From assembly GCA_009760855.2 (NCBI GenBank), contig WPIO01000019.1:1545001-1585000 (forward strand): DNA of 40,000 nt. The letters are read 5' to 3'. Below the pieces are notes generated by a model that saw only the letters and a program-made list of their open reading frames with translations, ran no database searches and was not told where the DNA came from. This stretch comes from Cristatella mucedo (Eukaryota; Bryozoa; Phylactolaemata; Cristatellidae). This document shows positions 1-13,300 of the stretch, one piece after another. Both the position numbers and the translations under genes were made by a program. Each line of letters starts with the position of its first letter. Positions within the stretch are counted from its first letter, which is position 1.

Positions 1-3000
1 CAGCCTCGTCTTTACTAGGTGCAGTTCGGAGTCGAGGCTAGCGTTTGAAGGTCGTAAAGTTGCTCTGTTCGGGTGGCTGGCTGCAAGTCGAAATTGAGCA
101 GAGGCTATCTACGGACATGTATCTGCTGCAGCCTGTATACACTCACAAACAAGTCATCAACAATGTAGCAGCCACCCTCCTTTTACAGGTAGTTTTCTTT
201 GTGAATTCATTCCCATATTTCAAACTCGTGCGGTCTTAAAAAGACTCCTCACGAAATGTGTCGCTGAAGGTAGCATCCATGGTGCTTTTTGGGTCTGTTC
301 CTGGTTGGTCGCTGCCTCCCAAGTCTTCGATCTACCCCCCCCCCCCGAGAAGTAGACCAACCCGGCTAATTCTTCGAACCCGGTCCTTGAGACTCCTTTG
401 GATCCTTCCTGTCAGCCACCAGTCTGCACCCCTTACCAAACTAAAGACTTACGGCAAGATCAAGGGTGTCTCGAGTCCAAACGTTCCCAGGTGTAAGAGT
501 AGCTTTAGTGCTGCAGCAGCAGGAGCAGAAAAGCAGAGGTCAGGCAGGTGCTTGCCAGGCGATGGCTTCCTCGGTAGACTTCTCATTGGGGGGGGGGGCA
601 GGCACGTGAACTTTGCCTCCTCCCATTTTTCTTTCTTTTTAAGTAGCCCCTTGGGACTGGATGCTTTTGCCACCTGCCAGCCATGGCTAGCTGAGAGCCG
701 AGAGGCTGTTGCTGCCTGTAGTCTGCCTGCTTAACCTACTGCGACCATTGTGGCCAACCGCTCTGCAGGTAGCCGGCAGGACTAACAGGTGTGTTTCTGC
801 TTTCTGCCTGCTGAGCTCGAACGAGCCCCTGCCCTGCCAACAGAGCACAGGTTTCTTTCGCTCAAACCTGAGGACTTTGTGCGATGACCGATGCTTATTC
901 AGTTTGGTGGCAGCCAGCTCGGCTGGCGTTGCCGACCCCGGTGTCGTCTACTCCGGTTCATTGCTGGACCAGAGAATGCCTCTTGAGTGTGGTCAGCTGC
1001 AGTTTAATGACCATAACAGGTTGCAGCCGATGGGCTCCCCTTTCGACGAGGGCTTCCTGTAGTGAATGCCGCAGGTGCCGACTTGGTGGATGCTTTGCTA
1101 GCTAGTGGCTGACTTGATTACTCGTGATGCAAGTTTCTTCGAGCTCGAGATCAAGTGTAGGATGCTCATGGGAGTGTTGATGATATTGCCGCTCCTATTG
1201 GAGGGTAATGGCATGGATTTTGGCTGCATGTAAGTCTTCTTAGTTGCACTGATAACTTATAGTGTCAACCAAATCCCGCTGGGAATTCGCAGCCATATTT
1301 TCGTACCGTGTTTTTTGCTGTAGAGACTTAACCAGGTGAGATATTGTGACCACGATAGCTGTTGCGTGATTCATCGATAATTGGCTAGCTCTTGGTTACT
1401 CTTCGGATATCAGCCTTTTTTTGTTTAGCTCAGGACGCCCTCGGTACTGCATGTCTTTGTGCATTACGCGGCTGCTGCTGTGTAGAGCAAAGGGATGTGA
1501 GCGGGAAATTGAAATTTCAAGTTAAAAGCTATGCTCACCCCTGCCTCACCAAAGGCGATGCCATTAAGTGGAATATGCATGGAGCTCCGTGCTTGTGGAG
1601 GAGCCAAAAGCATACTTAGAAAAAGTTTCACCAGGCCCCTGGGAGGGGGGAAAGGTTACCTGACCTGCCGATTTGGTAAAGGTGGGACTGCATGCAAACC
1701 ACTACCTGGAGCAAGGCTAGGTCATCAGAGCTTAAGCAAGTTAGCCACAGTTCGCAAAGGGTTGAAGTGATCAGTGAAGCCCGGTCAAGAGATTCGATAG
1801 ACTTTCAGTTAAACGTTATAGGCCTTGTAAGTCACCTAGAAAAGTTTATCTTAGGAACGCTCCAGAGGAAGTACCGCTGATGGATAATATCCGTTGGGAT
1901 TTTGTCTGCTTAGTCAACTAGGGTGCGTCTTTGTACACTATATAATGTTATTCCAAGTGAACAAGTACATAACCTACGAGCATTTGTTAGATGGGTGATA
2001 CAAAAGGCGATTGGCGAGTGAGTGCCTTCCAAGTCGACTGAATTGCTGGGTGTCCAAGTGGAGATACCAATGCACAGGGAATATATTTAATCCTCAATCG
2101 TTCGAGACAAATATAACCGCACCCTAGTTTCGCAGTCTAGCGTTTAAGCCGGCAATGGTAACTCGATTGGTAAGCATACGATTGCCATCGTATGCTGCCT
2201 TTGAAACTGGGCGAGATTCCCTTCCCGTGTAATTTGCTCGTTGGATTTTTCTGCACGATCCATTCAGATGCTTTTATGTACAGTTCGTTATTCTAAGCAC
2301 ATGAGTATGCATTTGCAAACTTGTGTTAGTCATTATTCACTGTGGCAAATGTCCCATCTTGGCATATGTCTTCGTATCTCATTAACACAGAAACTATTCG
2401 AACAGGCCGGTTGGCCTTCCCAACTACAGTGTAACCATGTCAGCAGTCGATGGTATTGGTTTAATGTATGACCAAAATGAGGTTGCATTCGAATTTGGTC
2501 GGACTGCCAAGCGACTATGGCAGTCTCGATGGCAGTGGCTGATAGCGCTGAGGCTCTTCTGTTACATTAAAATTAGGCTGTTGAGTCGACCGACCCTCAC
2601 TTTAGGTTACATTAGCTTTTACGGAGATTTAAGTATTCAGTTGGATCAGCAGCTGACGTGAGTCAGTGGGGAAACTTCCTTAGTCGACTCAATGGATGAT
2701 GAAGGGACGATTGTTTCTGATCATGCTTGACATGCAGCTGCAGGTTTTCTGCCCATGTTCCAAGTTCGTCGGTTGGCAGATACATACGACAGCTGAAAAT
2801 GTGACCTCTGACCCTGCACTTAGTTGCCACAGAATAGGTCGTCGTGGCTTGAACAATGAAGCTACAGTAGTAATGTCCTGCTAACCATCTGGATAAACAA
2901 AACTGCCATGCGTTAGTGGTAAGCTGATAGTATCGGTCGTTTCAATTTGTTTTTAATGCCAGCAAGAGAAAAATACTGTGGCCTGAGCACGGGTCGTGGC

Positions 3001-4149
3001 TCCACCCACACTAATGGTGGATTATTTCCGAGGGTAGCATACAATGGCTCCGTTGTACGCTTTCACTTGCCGGTGGCCAAGCGTGTCATTCGAGAAAATT
3101 GTTCCTTCAGAAACCAGTCTTTCGTTGTATAGTGGGTGCTTGCTAAGCTCTATGTCGGTCACACCTGTGGGCGTAGTCAGGATGGCTAAAAGAACAAGTC
3201 GGACATATTGGCTGTCGACCTTCCCCTTCAACGACCAAGGGAGGTTCGAGGGCTCATCGTACTTTGGCATTTTACCCATCGTACACGTGCGTGCAGCCCA
3301 AAGCTCGGCAATATTCAGCTGCAATGCACAGTGCTAGCACAGAAGTTCTGTGCACTCGGGGAATCAGTACAAAAGAAAAAGGGATCTATTCGTGAAAAGC
3401 TTCTTGAGGAATTACCGAGGTGGTTTGCTGCATTTTCTTTCAAGCTGCTTACTGTAAGGAGCTTATTGTTCCTATGTGACCGTGTGTGGTTCAATTATAT
3501 CTTAAAAAATGCCCATCTGTTTCAATCGACTGCTAGGGTATATGCTTAGGGTGCTCATTGTGTGTGATGTTGCTGTCACACCTGTTTGCTAATAAGCTTC
3601 CTATAAGCAGCCCTTATCCCTCTACTCGAGGGTGTGGCGACTAGTTTTAGTCTGCTGTGTCTGCTTTCTAGCCGTCTTTCTCTCAGTATTTTTGTCAGGT
3701 AGCCTCAGCAACGATGCATGTAATAGTTTGGCAGCGATACTCATCGCAGTATTTTATTGCTGGCATCTGGTCGTTGACGTGCGGCTATTCATGACGCTAA
3801 GCTGGTGCTGTTAACTTCATGTGGTGTTCACCGAATCGAATTATCCAATGTACAAGGACTTGCTCGTGGTACCAACAGAGCAATGCCTTCATTTTCGGCT
3901 CTCACTTGAGCAAGCATGCAGACGCAAGCTTCACATGCGTTTGCAAAATAATGTACACATCCTCACAAGTCGGCCAAGCCCAGGCTGACTAGCCCCCTAA
4001 TGCCCCCGAAACGACGTTCCCTTGCACTTTGGTCGTGATATAAATAGACATGGACCTGAAAAGGTACCGGGCAAGTTACCACCTTCGTCTACAGGTCTAA
4101 ATGCTGGGCTAAATAAGCATTCACTGTTATTTACTTTTTATTTTTGTAG
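1..4149. other. No recognisable gene; probably TCF intron or 5' region
   Basis: Read on both strands, no conserved domain was found. Homopolymer C (335-346) and G (588-598) runs and a perfect hairpin at 2173-2196 are the only structures. The expected TCF exons for the beta-catenin-binding N-terminus were looked for and not found. Confidence 0.5.
2173..2196. repeat. Perfect 10 bp inverted repeat (hairpin)
   Basis: agcatacgat, 4 nt loop tgcc, then atcgtatgct. Confidence 0.85.
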
Positions 4150-4288
4150 GCTGCGAGTGGAAAAGTACCAGCTGTTGGCTTCCAACCTCACCCCGGTCTC
4201 ATGACTTACGGTGATATCATGACCCAGCCGCCACCAGCACACAGCGGGATCCAAGTGGTGCCTGCAATGCACATAGGATATAAGGCGG
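4150..4288 (+). CDS. TCF/LEF: TCF/LEF exon a: conserved segment before the proline-rich region
   Basis: Acceptor ttttatttttgtag before 4150; donor gtatgt at 4289. Starts in phase 0 and ends after one base of a codon. It encodes GKVPAV, then [11 protein letters not shown] and PPPAHSGI. These align by eye with the NKVPVV, HPLTPLITY and PPAHMGI-type segments of other TCF/LEF proteins, just after the beta-catenin-binding N-terminus. The matching upstream exon was not found. A (GA)n array begins a few bases after the donor. Confidence 0.85.
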
Positions 4289-4296
4289 GTATGTTG

Positions 4297-4350
<54 letters not shown>

Positions 4351-7300
4351 CATAGATACAGAGAGTGTGTTTTTCGATGGAGGGGAGGTAAGAAAGAGAC
4401 TCGCTTTTATTCTTTTGTCTTTACTGATGATTTGCCCTTTGTTGCCGGATTTTTCTTGTTCAGGGACACACGGTGTGGTTTTTTTTGCACGCTACATACG
4501 TCATTCTCACTGGCTTAGACTTTTTCACTGTTAAAAAAGATGCCCCAGCCACATTCTTTGGACGATATTGCATAGGCCACGGCTTGTCGTCACGATGGGC
4601 TTTTTTGTCAATCACTGTTAGTTTGTGTCACCGTTATTTTATTTTTCACTATAGTTGGCTTGGCTACTACGTTTTTTAAATGCTAAACCAGTATGTTTTG
4701 ATTAGGCGTTCTTGCTGTAAACTTTTCGCCGGACTATCTAATTATCCTTGCTTATTAAAAAGGTCGTACAGCTTGTGTTTTACAGATGCTTTAAAGCAGT
4801 GGTTCTCAACCGTCCTAATGCCACTACCCCTTTAATACAGTTCCTCATGTTGTGGCGACCCCCAACCATAAAATTATTGTGTGCTAAATTTGGAAACATG
4901 TTTTCCTTTGGTCTTAGGCGACCCCTGTGAAAGGGTCGTTCGACCCCTAAAGGGGTCGCGACCCACAGGTTGAGAACCACTGCTTTAATGGCTTCACCGA
5001 CGGCACACATACATCTTTTTGGTAGTAGGCGTAGGGCTCTGCCTAGATGTGGATGAACTTGGCATTGGCATGACAGCACGAGTGAGGCTAAGCTTGGGTC
5101 ATGCGGTCAGCAGTCACCGTGGCCCTTTGTTTCTTGTGGGCGTGGGCAGCTGTTTATCGACCTCGTTCTCTTGACTTATTCAGGTCTACCTCGCTCTTCC
5201 ATATATCCTATCCCGGCTTCCAGTCAGTACTCCATGTATCCGGAATTCGTGCCGGCATGGTAAGCACTGCACGTTTAGTATTCACTGCTCGCATACACGC
5301 GATTGCTGCGTAACCATGTGCTGAAGTGCTTGTGGCGGCGGGCACCTTGTATGTGGCTTCATGCTCGGTTTTTCTCGAGCAGTGCAGTCGGCTCACTGCC
5401 ACTGACAGCATCTGACTCTGTCTACTCACCGTTTTCAGGCCTGGTGCAGCTGGCTACGCGATGCCACCAGTAGGAGGATTTCACGCTGCCGCTCCCTACA
5501 TGCACTACATGGCGGCTGCAGCAGTTGCAGGAGGCCTGCTCCCCCCACCTCACCCTTCGCTCTCTCCTCACTCTCCCATTGGTTTGCCACAGTCTGCCTT
5601 GATTGGCCAGGGTCTAAAGCAGGACAGTCCATTGCAGCACAACATTTACGATGCAGCTGCTGTGGCTGCTGCTGCTGCCACAAGATTCTCGTAAGCAGGA
5701 GGCTGGGCTGCTGCGTTTGCTTCTGTGCCTGCACTTGTGTTGATGTATGCATCGGGGGGGGGGGGGGGGGGGGGGAGAGAGAGGGCAGGCGTTGTGGTAG
5801 ATTAATTAACTGGAGTGGATCCTGTAGTCTAGCTGCTACTGCAGCACTGGCTGCTGGGTGTTGGAGGAAGATCAGAGGGAGAGCTCTGCTTCCTCGTCTC
5901 TGCTGCGGGGAGAGGATGCGATTGACATCGAGCTTCCCCAGCTGCTTGCCTGCATAAGCGTCATGTGGAGCCGTGCTTTCCTCTGATCTGCCATATCACT
6001 CGGATATGCCACGTCACTGACCGGTTCCTCTAATCGAGTACACAACCCTCCCCCGACTAAGTCATCTCAGCAGCCACCTACCTCGGCAGCGCTCTTGCTG
6101 AGTAGAATTAGTCAAAAGCTAGCGATTTTTCATTGCACTGAGACGACCAGTGTGATTCAGCTTGGAGATACCGAACTGCCAGGGCTAATCCCCAAGCCAT
6201 GTCCCAGAAAACCATGCATGCAGTATGTGGATATTGTTAGTCTATGGCCTACACAATTTGTCGAGCTCTTTCTATATATAGCAAATAAATGGTGGTCGTG
6301 TGCAGTATAGGAATCTTGGCTCATAGCATATGCTTATTGGCATCAGAACTACTGTAGCAGAATCCCTCCTCATCTGCAGCCACAAGATGGAGCCAAGCAT
6401 AATGCTCAAAGGGTTGGTCTCGGCTGTGTATTGATACACATCCTTAGCATTTCAGTGGTTTGAGTGGCATCTACCTGAGTAATCCTCCTAACCACAAGCT
6501 TTGCTGCCCTAGACATATTTATTACTTCAGTGAGCTTGCTATGAATCATGCGTGACACATGGTCATGTGACAAGGGCTGTTGGAGGGATGGTTTTTTTAT
6601 AACAAAAAGTAGCCTTTTACCTATGATTCCCCCTTTAGTAGGTAGTAGTGAAGTAGTGCTGTGTTAACTAGCCATTGACAAGTCGCAAAGAAGAAGCTAG
6701 TAGTTTTCCACCCTAAATGCCTTGACCTAAAAGAGGTGTGATTAGGTAGGTTATTTGTAGGTGCCGGTTTCCTATATGGTTGCCGTGATTATCGGCTAAG
6801 GGCTGTTTCCCAATTCATGTTGTTGTTGCTTGGCTAGAGTCTAGATTAGAATTTCGGATTCACTAGCATTTGTTCAATAGACAACTGACCTGCTAGTGCT
6901 AACTTCCAGTCAGTTGCTGCTAGACCACCCCCTTTCCCCTTGCTTGCTGTGCGATAACGCCAAGTGAGTGATGCAGCTTAGAGCTGCTACATCAGCTGCC
7001 ATGGCAGGCAAGAAATGGGAGAGCTAGTGCTCGTGAGTCCTTTTTTTGTCGGCCGCTCGTCGTGTGCCGAGTTTGGTTTTTTATAGTGCTGGCTGGTGAG
7101 TCTATCCTTCCAACTTACCGAGCCATGCTGTGCAGTTCCTGCTGGATAACAGCATCGCAGTATAGCTGTTACCTGTTGTTGTTGGAAGCTGGTTAGATAC
7201 AATAAACAAGAATGCCTTCATTTTTCCTTGTTATGTGCAAGCTGCCCCATTTGGGTGCTCATTTGGTGCCAAATGAGCTTGTAGGACCTTTCTCAACGTG

Positions 7301-10300
7301 TCCTGACTCAAAAGCCTACACGGCTGCTTGGTTGGGCTGGTAGACTGACCTTGGTTTTTTAGGCCTAATGTGCACGTTAATGGTGCATAGAGGGGAGGGA
7401 GATGAATGTATTTATTTATTCATTGCAGAAGCTTCAACCGATCTGAGCACTGGAGCAGGGTTTCCAGGAGGGGTAGACTTGTATCGAACTCATAGCATCT
7501 CAAGGGCAGCCATAAATGTCAGCCTGTTAGGCAGTAATGTTTAATGCTGTGCAGGCTTGCTTAGACCTTTCCATCTTTCGTGGCCTCAGGTGTAATATAT
7601 TTGAGCACTGGCCTCTGGCGCTTGTAGGTAGGTTCCCATCTGGTGTTTCCCCTTTCGGCTGGCTGATGCTTATACTGGGCCGCTTGCCTGTTGTGCCTGT
7701 GGGTGGCTGGTGGGACGTGTCGTAGCTGAAGGGGGGCAGAGACTGTGTGACGTTAGGGCTGTGCCCTGACCAGAAAGGCCGTGATCCTATCTGATGTGCT
7801 TGAATAGAGAGTTGTCGGTGCCGATTAATTATGAAAATGTGGATGCAACAGCAGGGCCAGAGCATTCATATACAAGTTTTTTGGCTACTGCTTGAAAAAC
7901 CAGGGCCTAGTCTAATCGATCTCAGTAACAACTAAGCAATTACATATAATAAATGAATGCTAAGAGATATTGCAGTGCTATATGTATTGGCACTCAGCAA
8001 GTATTTGTTGTAATAGTTTGACAAATTAATCTAAATGTTTTGTGTCCGACATCATTTGAGTGGTGATAGACATTATGATAATGATCTTATTAGATCTCAT
8101 GACATACCACGGTAGACCACGTGATGAAGGATATAGGAGCTTCAGTTATATATAGCATACATGTCTGTATAACTGTATTATTCGTCTGAATCGCAAAGCA
8201 AGGCTTTAGTAATAGTGCTGGTCCTATAAAAAAAAATAATGCACCTCATGAATCAAGATACAACCTCAATCGTTGTGGACGCTAATGTATTAAAGGCCAA
8301 AAAATGTCATACATGATGGATTCATATGGGGAAATGATAATGATACGTGCTGTTGCCTTAATATACCCATCGAATGCAAAAGGCTTGAGCCTGTTTTTAC
8401 TAGATTCGCTGGATGTTCTAAATGTTGCATTGAACAATACACCGTGTGAGCTGTGTTTTGGAGGTGATAGTAGATCTGACATACTTCGAGACTATGCAGA
8501 CAATGTATTAGTGGGTTTGGCTGTAAGAACTAGAAGTCACCCAATTTGAGTACAGCTGAGACTTAAAAACATAGTGATTAAAGTGCTTCGTAAGAGAAAG
8601 ACGTTCAATTCAGTACAGGCATTTGGCAAACTGAGCTAGTTAAAACTTGGCATCATTAACGGGTTTTTGTACCGTGTATACCTCCCTCTGTCTGTCCTTC
8701 TCTCTCACCCTTTCTTTCTCTTTCCCCTTCTTCCTCCCTCTCTCCATCACCATCTCTTTCACCCTCTCTAACTCTCTCCTTCCCCCTCCATCCCTCCTGC
8801 TTTCCTCCTACCCTGCTAGGCTCGAGGTGGTGCTTTCTTTGGGGCACTACTGGTGATAAATAGGCACCCCTTGTGTTTCAAATCTCACCAACAGCTTTGC
8901 CCGGTCCTTTTGGCACGCAGCACGATTTTGGCATCCCGTTTGCCACGAGTGACCTTTGCTGTCGATGTGTTCTATTCGGCACTGCTTTCGTGTTTAGGAG
9001 CAACAGTCTTGGCAACGGCAGCAGTGGTGGGGCATCTTCGAGCAGCAGCGATCAGCCTGCTCACGGAGGGGGCAGCAGAAGCCATCCAGACGGCAGCTCT
9101 ACCAACCAGATGGGCAGCAGCAGCAGTGTCGGTACACCGGGGCAGCCTTCTGCTTCCGAGAAGAAGGCGCGCGTGCACATCAAGAAGCCGCTCAATGCGT
9201 TCATGCTGTTCATGAAGGAGATGAGATCCTCGGTCGTGTCAGAGTGCACTCTGAAAGAGTCGGCCGCAATCAATCAGATTCTGGGCAGGAAGGTGATTGT
9301 GCAGTCAAAGCGGGCGAGTCCGTGTTCCCTCCCTTTTATACTCAGCTTCTTGTGCTCGCTTGCTACTCCACCCATGTCGAGCAGAGAATTCGTGAAGGAG
9401 CAAAGAGGCTGATAGAGGAGGGACGTTGTTCACAGAGCACACACACACCAGCTCCTGTGTAAAAGTCCGCTGGTGCGCACATCCATGTAGATATCCAACG
9501 CCACCTCGTGCCGGTTTTCTAAAAGCCGAGAGACCGGTAGTCTGATCAAGATAATACTTTTAGGGATCATTTCTAAAGTACGTATCGCCAGGACGTCAGC
9601 TAAAACTTGAGCCCGGATAGAAAACTACAATGAGAAGTTGAAATAACCCTCCCTAAGCGTGAAGCTGGTTAGCAAAACTGCTGCAAATCGGCATTGCTAA
9701 CTCTTGAGGACCGCTCTCTTAAGGACTTGTTACTAGCGGGAGGTTGGATTCTGAGTGGTTTGCCCTTGTGCACTTGGGTCGTAGCCCAGAGTTAAGATGC
9801 TTGCTCTTCATAACCCACTCTTTATGACCCGTGTCTTGGGTTCCCTAGTCTTGCAGTGGGCACTCCTTTATTGCCCAGTGCAAGCAGTGGCGATAGCCGT
9901 TAAGGCTCTTCTGCCGCTATACAGACGAAGCTGTTAAATCAGCTAATATGTATTAAGCCAATTTAATGCACTAGCCGGAATTCGGGGATAGTGCAGACTA
10001 CGTGCCATCACTGCAGTGCCACCATAACAGCATGGGCTTGATTCACGAGACTGTGGCATCGACTTGGTCCTGTGGTAGCCGGCACGAGCCGTGTCTGATA
10101 AGAGACAAACAGGATGCCTTATTTGGTTTTGTATACTCGGTTACATTACTATACTCACAGTCACGCAAAGAAATATGTGCGCTCATTAGTTCTCAGTGTT
10201 CATGCTTGCCAGAGCACAAAGCAAAGCAGTAGAGCATTATGGGCACTCCGGCCAGCCTATCCAAGCAAGCGCATTCTCTTGGGTTTAGTTATTAAGTTTA

Positions 10301-13300
10301 GTTATTATTTTAGTTATTAGTTAGTTAATTAGCCTTTTGTTGTCCTTCTCGTAGGCTGGTTACTTCAAATGCTAAATCGGACAACCCTAAATATAGCCTA
10401 AACCCTATACCTTATCCGGTCGCTTTCTGAAACGAATTATTTTATTCCTTAGTGCTTTAGGGATTTTGGCAATTATTTTCTAAAATATTTCAACGGCTTG
10501 CTCTGACAGAGCTCAAACTGATGAGGGTGAAAATGGCCCGGGAGCAAAAACCCTTTTCTATCTGTCCCTCACGACTTGGGAACCTACTTATGCCATCCTT
10601 GGTCACAGCAACTTGGCATACAGACATAGCAAAATGGATCTGCTGGGTGGATGCATGCAACCTCTTGGTACCATGTCAATCACATGTGGCTATTCACTTG
10701 ACTAAATCAATATGCCAGGGCAAGGTCGCTCCAGCTTTGGTTCATGTTATCGGTGTTGACATACTCACATGGCATCAGATTTATTGGAATTTTGTAGAGC
10801 CTGGCTTGTAGCTGCAGATATATTTGTTATTTTGTAATGTATGCAGCTGCTGTGTCTGAATGCAGCAAAAGTTATCCTGCCGACTAAAAAATTGCAATAG
10901 TGGTAACAATTATAATTAAAAAAAATAAGACATTCGTGGCACCCAAAAAGAACAATCATTTTTGAGGTACTCTACATATGCTGTAAAAGAAGTTACTTTA
11001 CAGTCACAAACATAAATTTTCGTTTAAGGCACCGGTGCAGTTACATTTCTGTAGATACTTTTTTATGTTGCTAAGTCCACATAGCCCTCACTAATCCGAG
11101 TAGAGTCTCAACGTATGCTGTATGTGCTATCAGCAAAGCTAGAGAATTTCAAAATGCCATTGTCCTGACCACACATTAAATTAAATACTAGCTGATTTAA
11201 CAGCCTCCTGTGTATAGCGACAGAAGAGTCTTTAAGGCTATCACCACCGCTTGCAGTGGCGATAAAGGTTCGCCCACCGCAGGATTAGAACCCATGACAT
11301 CGGGACTGAGGTTGTGAAAAGCAACCACCTTACCTAGTGCGCCATCACGGCTCACCATGTAAAGTTTCTGTGGAACAAATTTTTTTCTATTTAATTTAAG
11401 CATTACGGATTAGTAAATGCACTCTGTACCCATGCGCGAAAAATCAATTTAAATGTGTTACCCAGAGTGCCCCAGTCGCTCTTCTTTGGTCACGGAATGA
11501 TGATTGGTGGCCTAGATTTTATTACGAGCCCGGTTGCCAAATTCCCTCGCACCACTTTTATTTTGGTACCGCAATAGAGGCATGTCTTGCACGACGCCCT
11601 CTGCTGGTCGCAGCCGCTGGTCGCTGGCCACCTCTTCCTCTCGTTCTCATTCAGCACCATCCGCCATGCACCTGTCGCCATGAATCTTCAGACGAGTTCA
11701 AACCAAAACAAGCCCAGGGTAGACTAGTCATTTTGATCCTTTTGGTTAGGCATTATGAGGAGAGCTGCTCCTGAATAGCACTGCCTGAATAGCACTGCGC
11801 CGTTTTTCAGTGACCATTCATTTTTCGGTCACCGACCGGTCCAAGACCGACAGGCAGCACAAAGATGCTTATGCCTTCATGACAAGTCACTTTACACGGC
11901 TACTGCAAGCCGATTGTTGATAGCTGCCAAGGCTCTTCTGCTGCTATGTAATTGATGCTGTTGATTCAGCCGATCTTGACGCATTTGAGTTATCTCCACT
12001 GCTGTTCGTGCGAGTTGTGCCATGCTCCTTGCCGATGGGCTGTAGCCTGGGATGTAGCCTCTCTCTGAGATTACTAAACCTAGCCGAGCGAATGTGTCGT
12101 GGTGTTTCGTGCACTGCTCGTGGGTGTGCACTCATTCTCAACCGTGTGTGATGGCCGCCACGTGCGTAAGTGGGTGCGATTTTTTTGCTCGTCGCAGTGG
12201 CACCAACTCGACCGGGCTCAGCAGGCCAAATACTACGACATGGCAAAAAAAGAGCGCGAGCAGCACATGAAGCTATACCCTGGCTGGAGCGCACGAGACA
12301 ACTACGCCATGCACTCGAAGAAGAAGAAGAAGCAGCATGTCAAGGAGGCCGGACGAGGCGGCGGCAGCGGCCCTGTTGCCACCGCATCTGCGTCATCATC
12401 GCAGGGCGCGTGCAACGCAGGCATTGCTGCTGGACTGGATGGAGGAGACGCTGGCAAGGGTGAGCGAGCAATCGGGCGAGCCACGCTTTGGTGGCGCCGG
12501 CGGGCATGACATGCGGCTAGGCGTTGGTCCAGCCCCCCCCCCTGAGCAGGGCGCTGCATATCGCTTCTGACACCACGTGACGGCGTCTGCCCGGGCCGAT
12601 GACGCGCACATGCTCTTCTATCCGCAGAGTGCCAGCACCCAAAGAAGTGTCGTGCTCGTTTTGGACTGGATAAACAGAGCCACTGGTGCAAGCCTTGCCG
12701 GTACGCGCTGAGTTTTTGCCGAGGCCTACTTCGCGGCATGCTTCGCGGCATGCCTTCGGTTTTTCCGGGATCGTTGACTCTGCTGATTGTCTGGGGTGCG
12801 CGGGCAGCTGTGGCCGCATCCTCATGCCTGCCTGCCTCGTATGCGGGCCCCAGCTCCTTTCGTGGCCAACTGCTGCACAGCAGCCTCCTCCTTTTCTGCT
12901 TGTGGAAGAGGAGGTCTGCTGATCCCCAGTTATCACGACCAGCATCGTTAATTGGGGTGGGGTGGGGTGAGAGGGCTATTCTGTTCAATTGCTCTTATGC
13001 AATTTTCCCCTCAAAAAAATGAGTAAATAGGATTTCTGGGGTGATTATAGGAAAATAGGATTTCCAGGATACTCCACCTTTGCTTAAAGTTAATTTCTGC
13101 TTGCTCAGGGCTGATCCCGAGTCTAATGGGAATTTTGTTTTGTCTGGCTGTAGCTGCCGTCATAATTATCATTATTTAAGGATTGCAACGGCTGTCTCCA
13201 AATGCAGTATACGTCATCGTGCCAACTGAAAATTGGTTGAGTTTGTTACCTTGTTAATAATCATAACAGCAATGATAAGAAATGTGCTAGCCTTCCAAAG

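Larger units (their letters stand above)
5691..8997 (+). other. TCF/LEF intron, mostly featureless
   Basis: Intron between exons c and d. Apart from the poly-G run and a CT-rich tract at about 8683-8815, I see no repeats or coding segments I can name. An open stretch at 8304-8549 is not recognised. Confidence 0.5.

Noticed and set aside
258-734. 158-residue open frame on +
   Set aside because: Crosses poly-C and poly-G runs and shows no recognisable domain; likely chance opening.
709-1062. Open frame on + ending in a coding-looking tail (LDQRMPLECGQLQFND..)
   Set aside because: Composition looks coding, and I tested it as an upstream TCF exon. The only plausible donor (CATAACAG|gttgca) leaves phase 2, which does not fit exon a, and there is no homology.
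3022-3337. Overlapping open frames of about 100 codons on both strands
   Set aside because: Neither strand shows a domain; simultaneous opening suggests compositional chance.
8304-8549. 81-residue open frame with [16 protein letters not shown]
   Set aside because: The YADN piece recalled an RT catalytic box, but flanking RT blocks are missing and the other strand is open too.
8895-8960. Possible extra TCF exon ([18 protein letters not shown]) before exon d
   Set aside because: Exon c joins exon d perfectly in phase. Using the cag at 8894 from exon c gives a stop, and no good donor follows.
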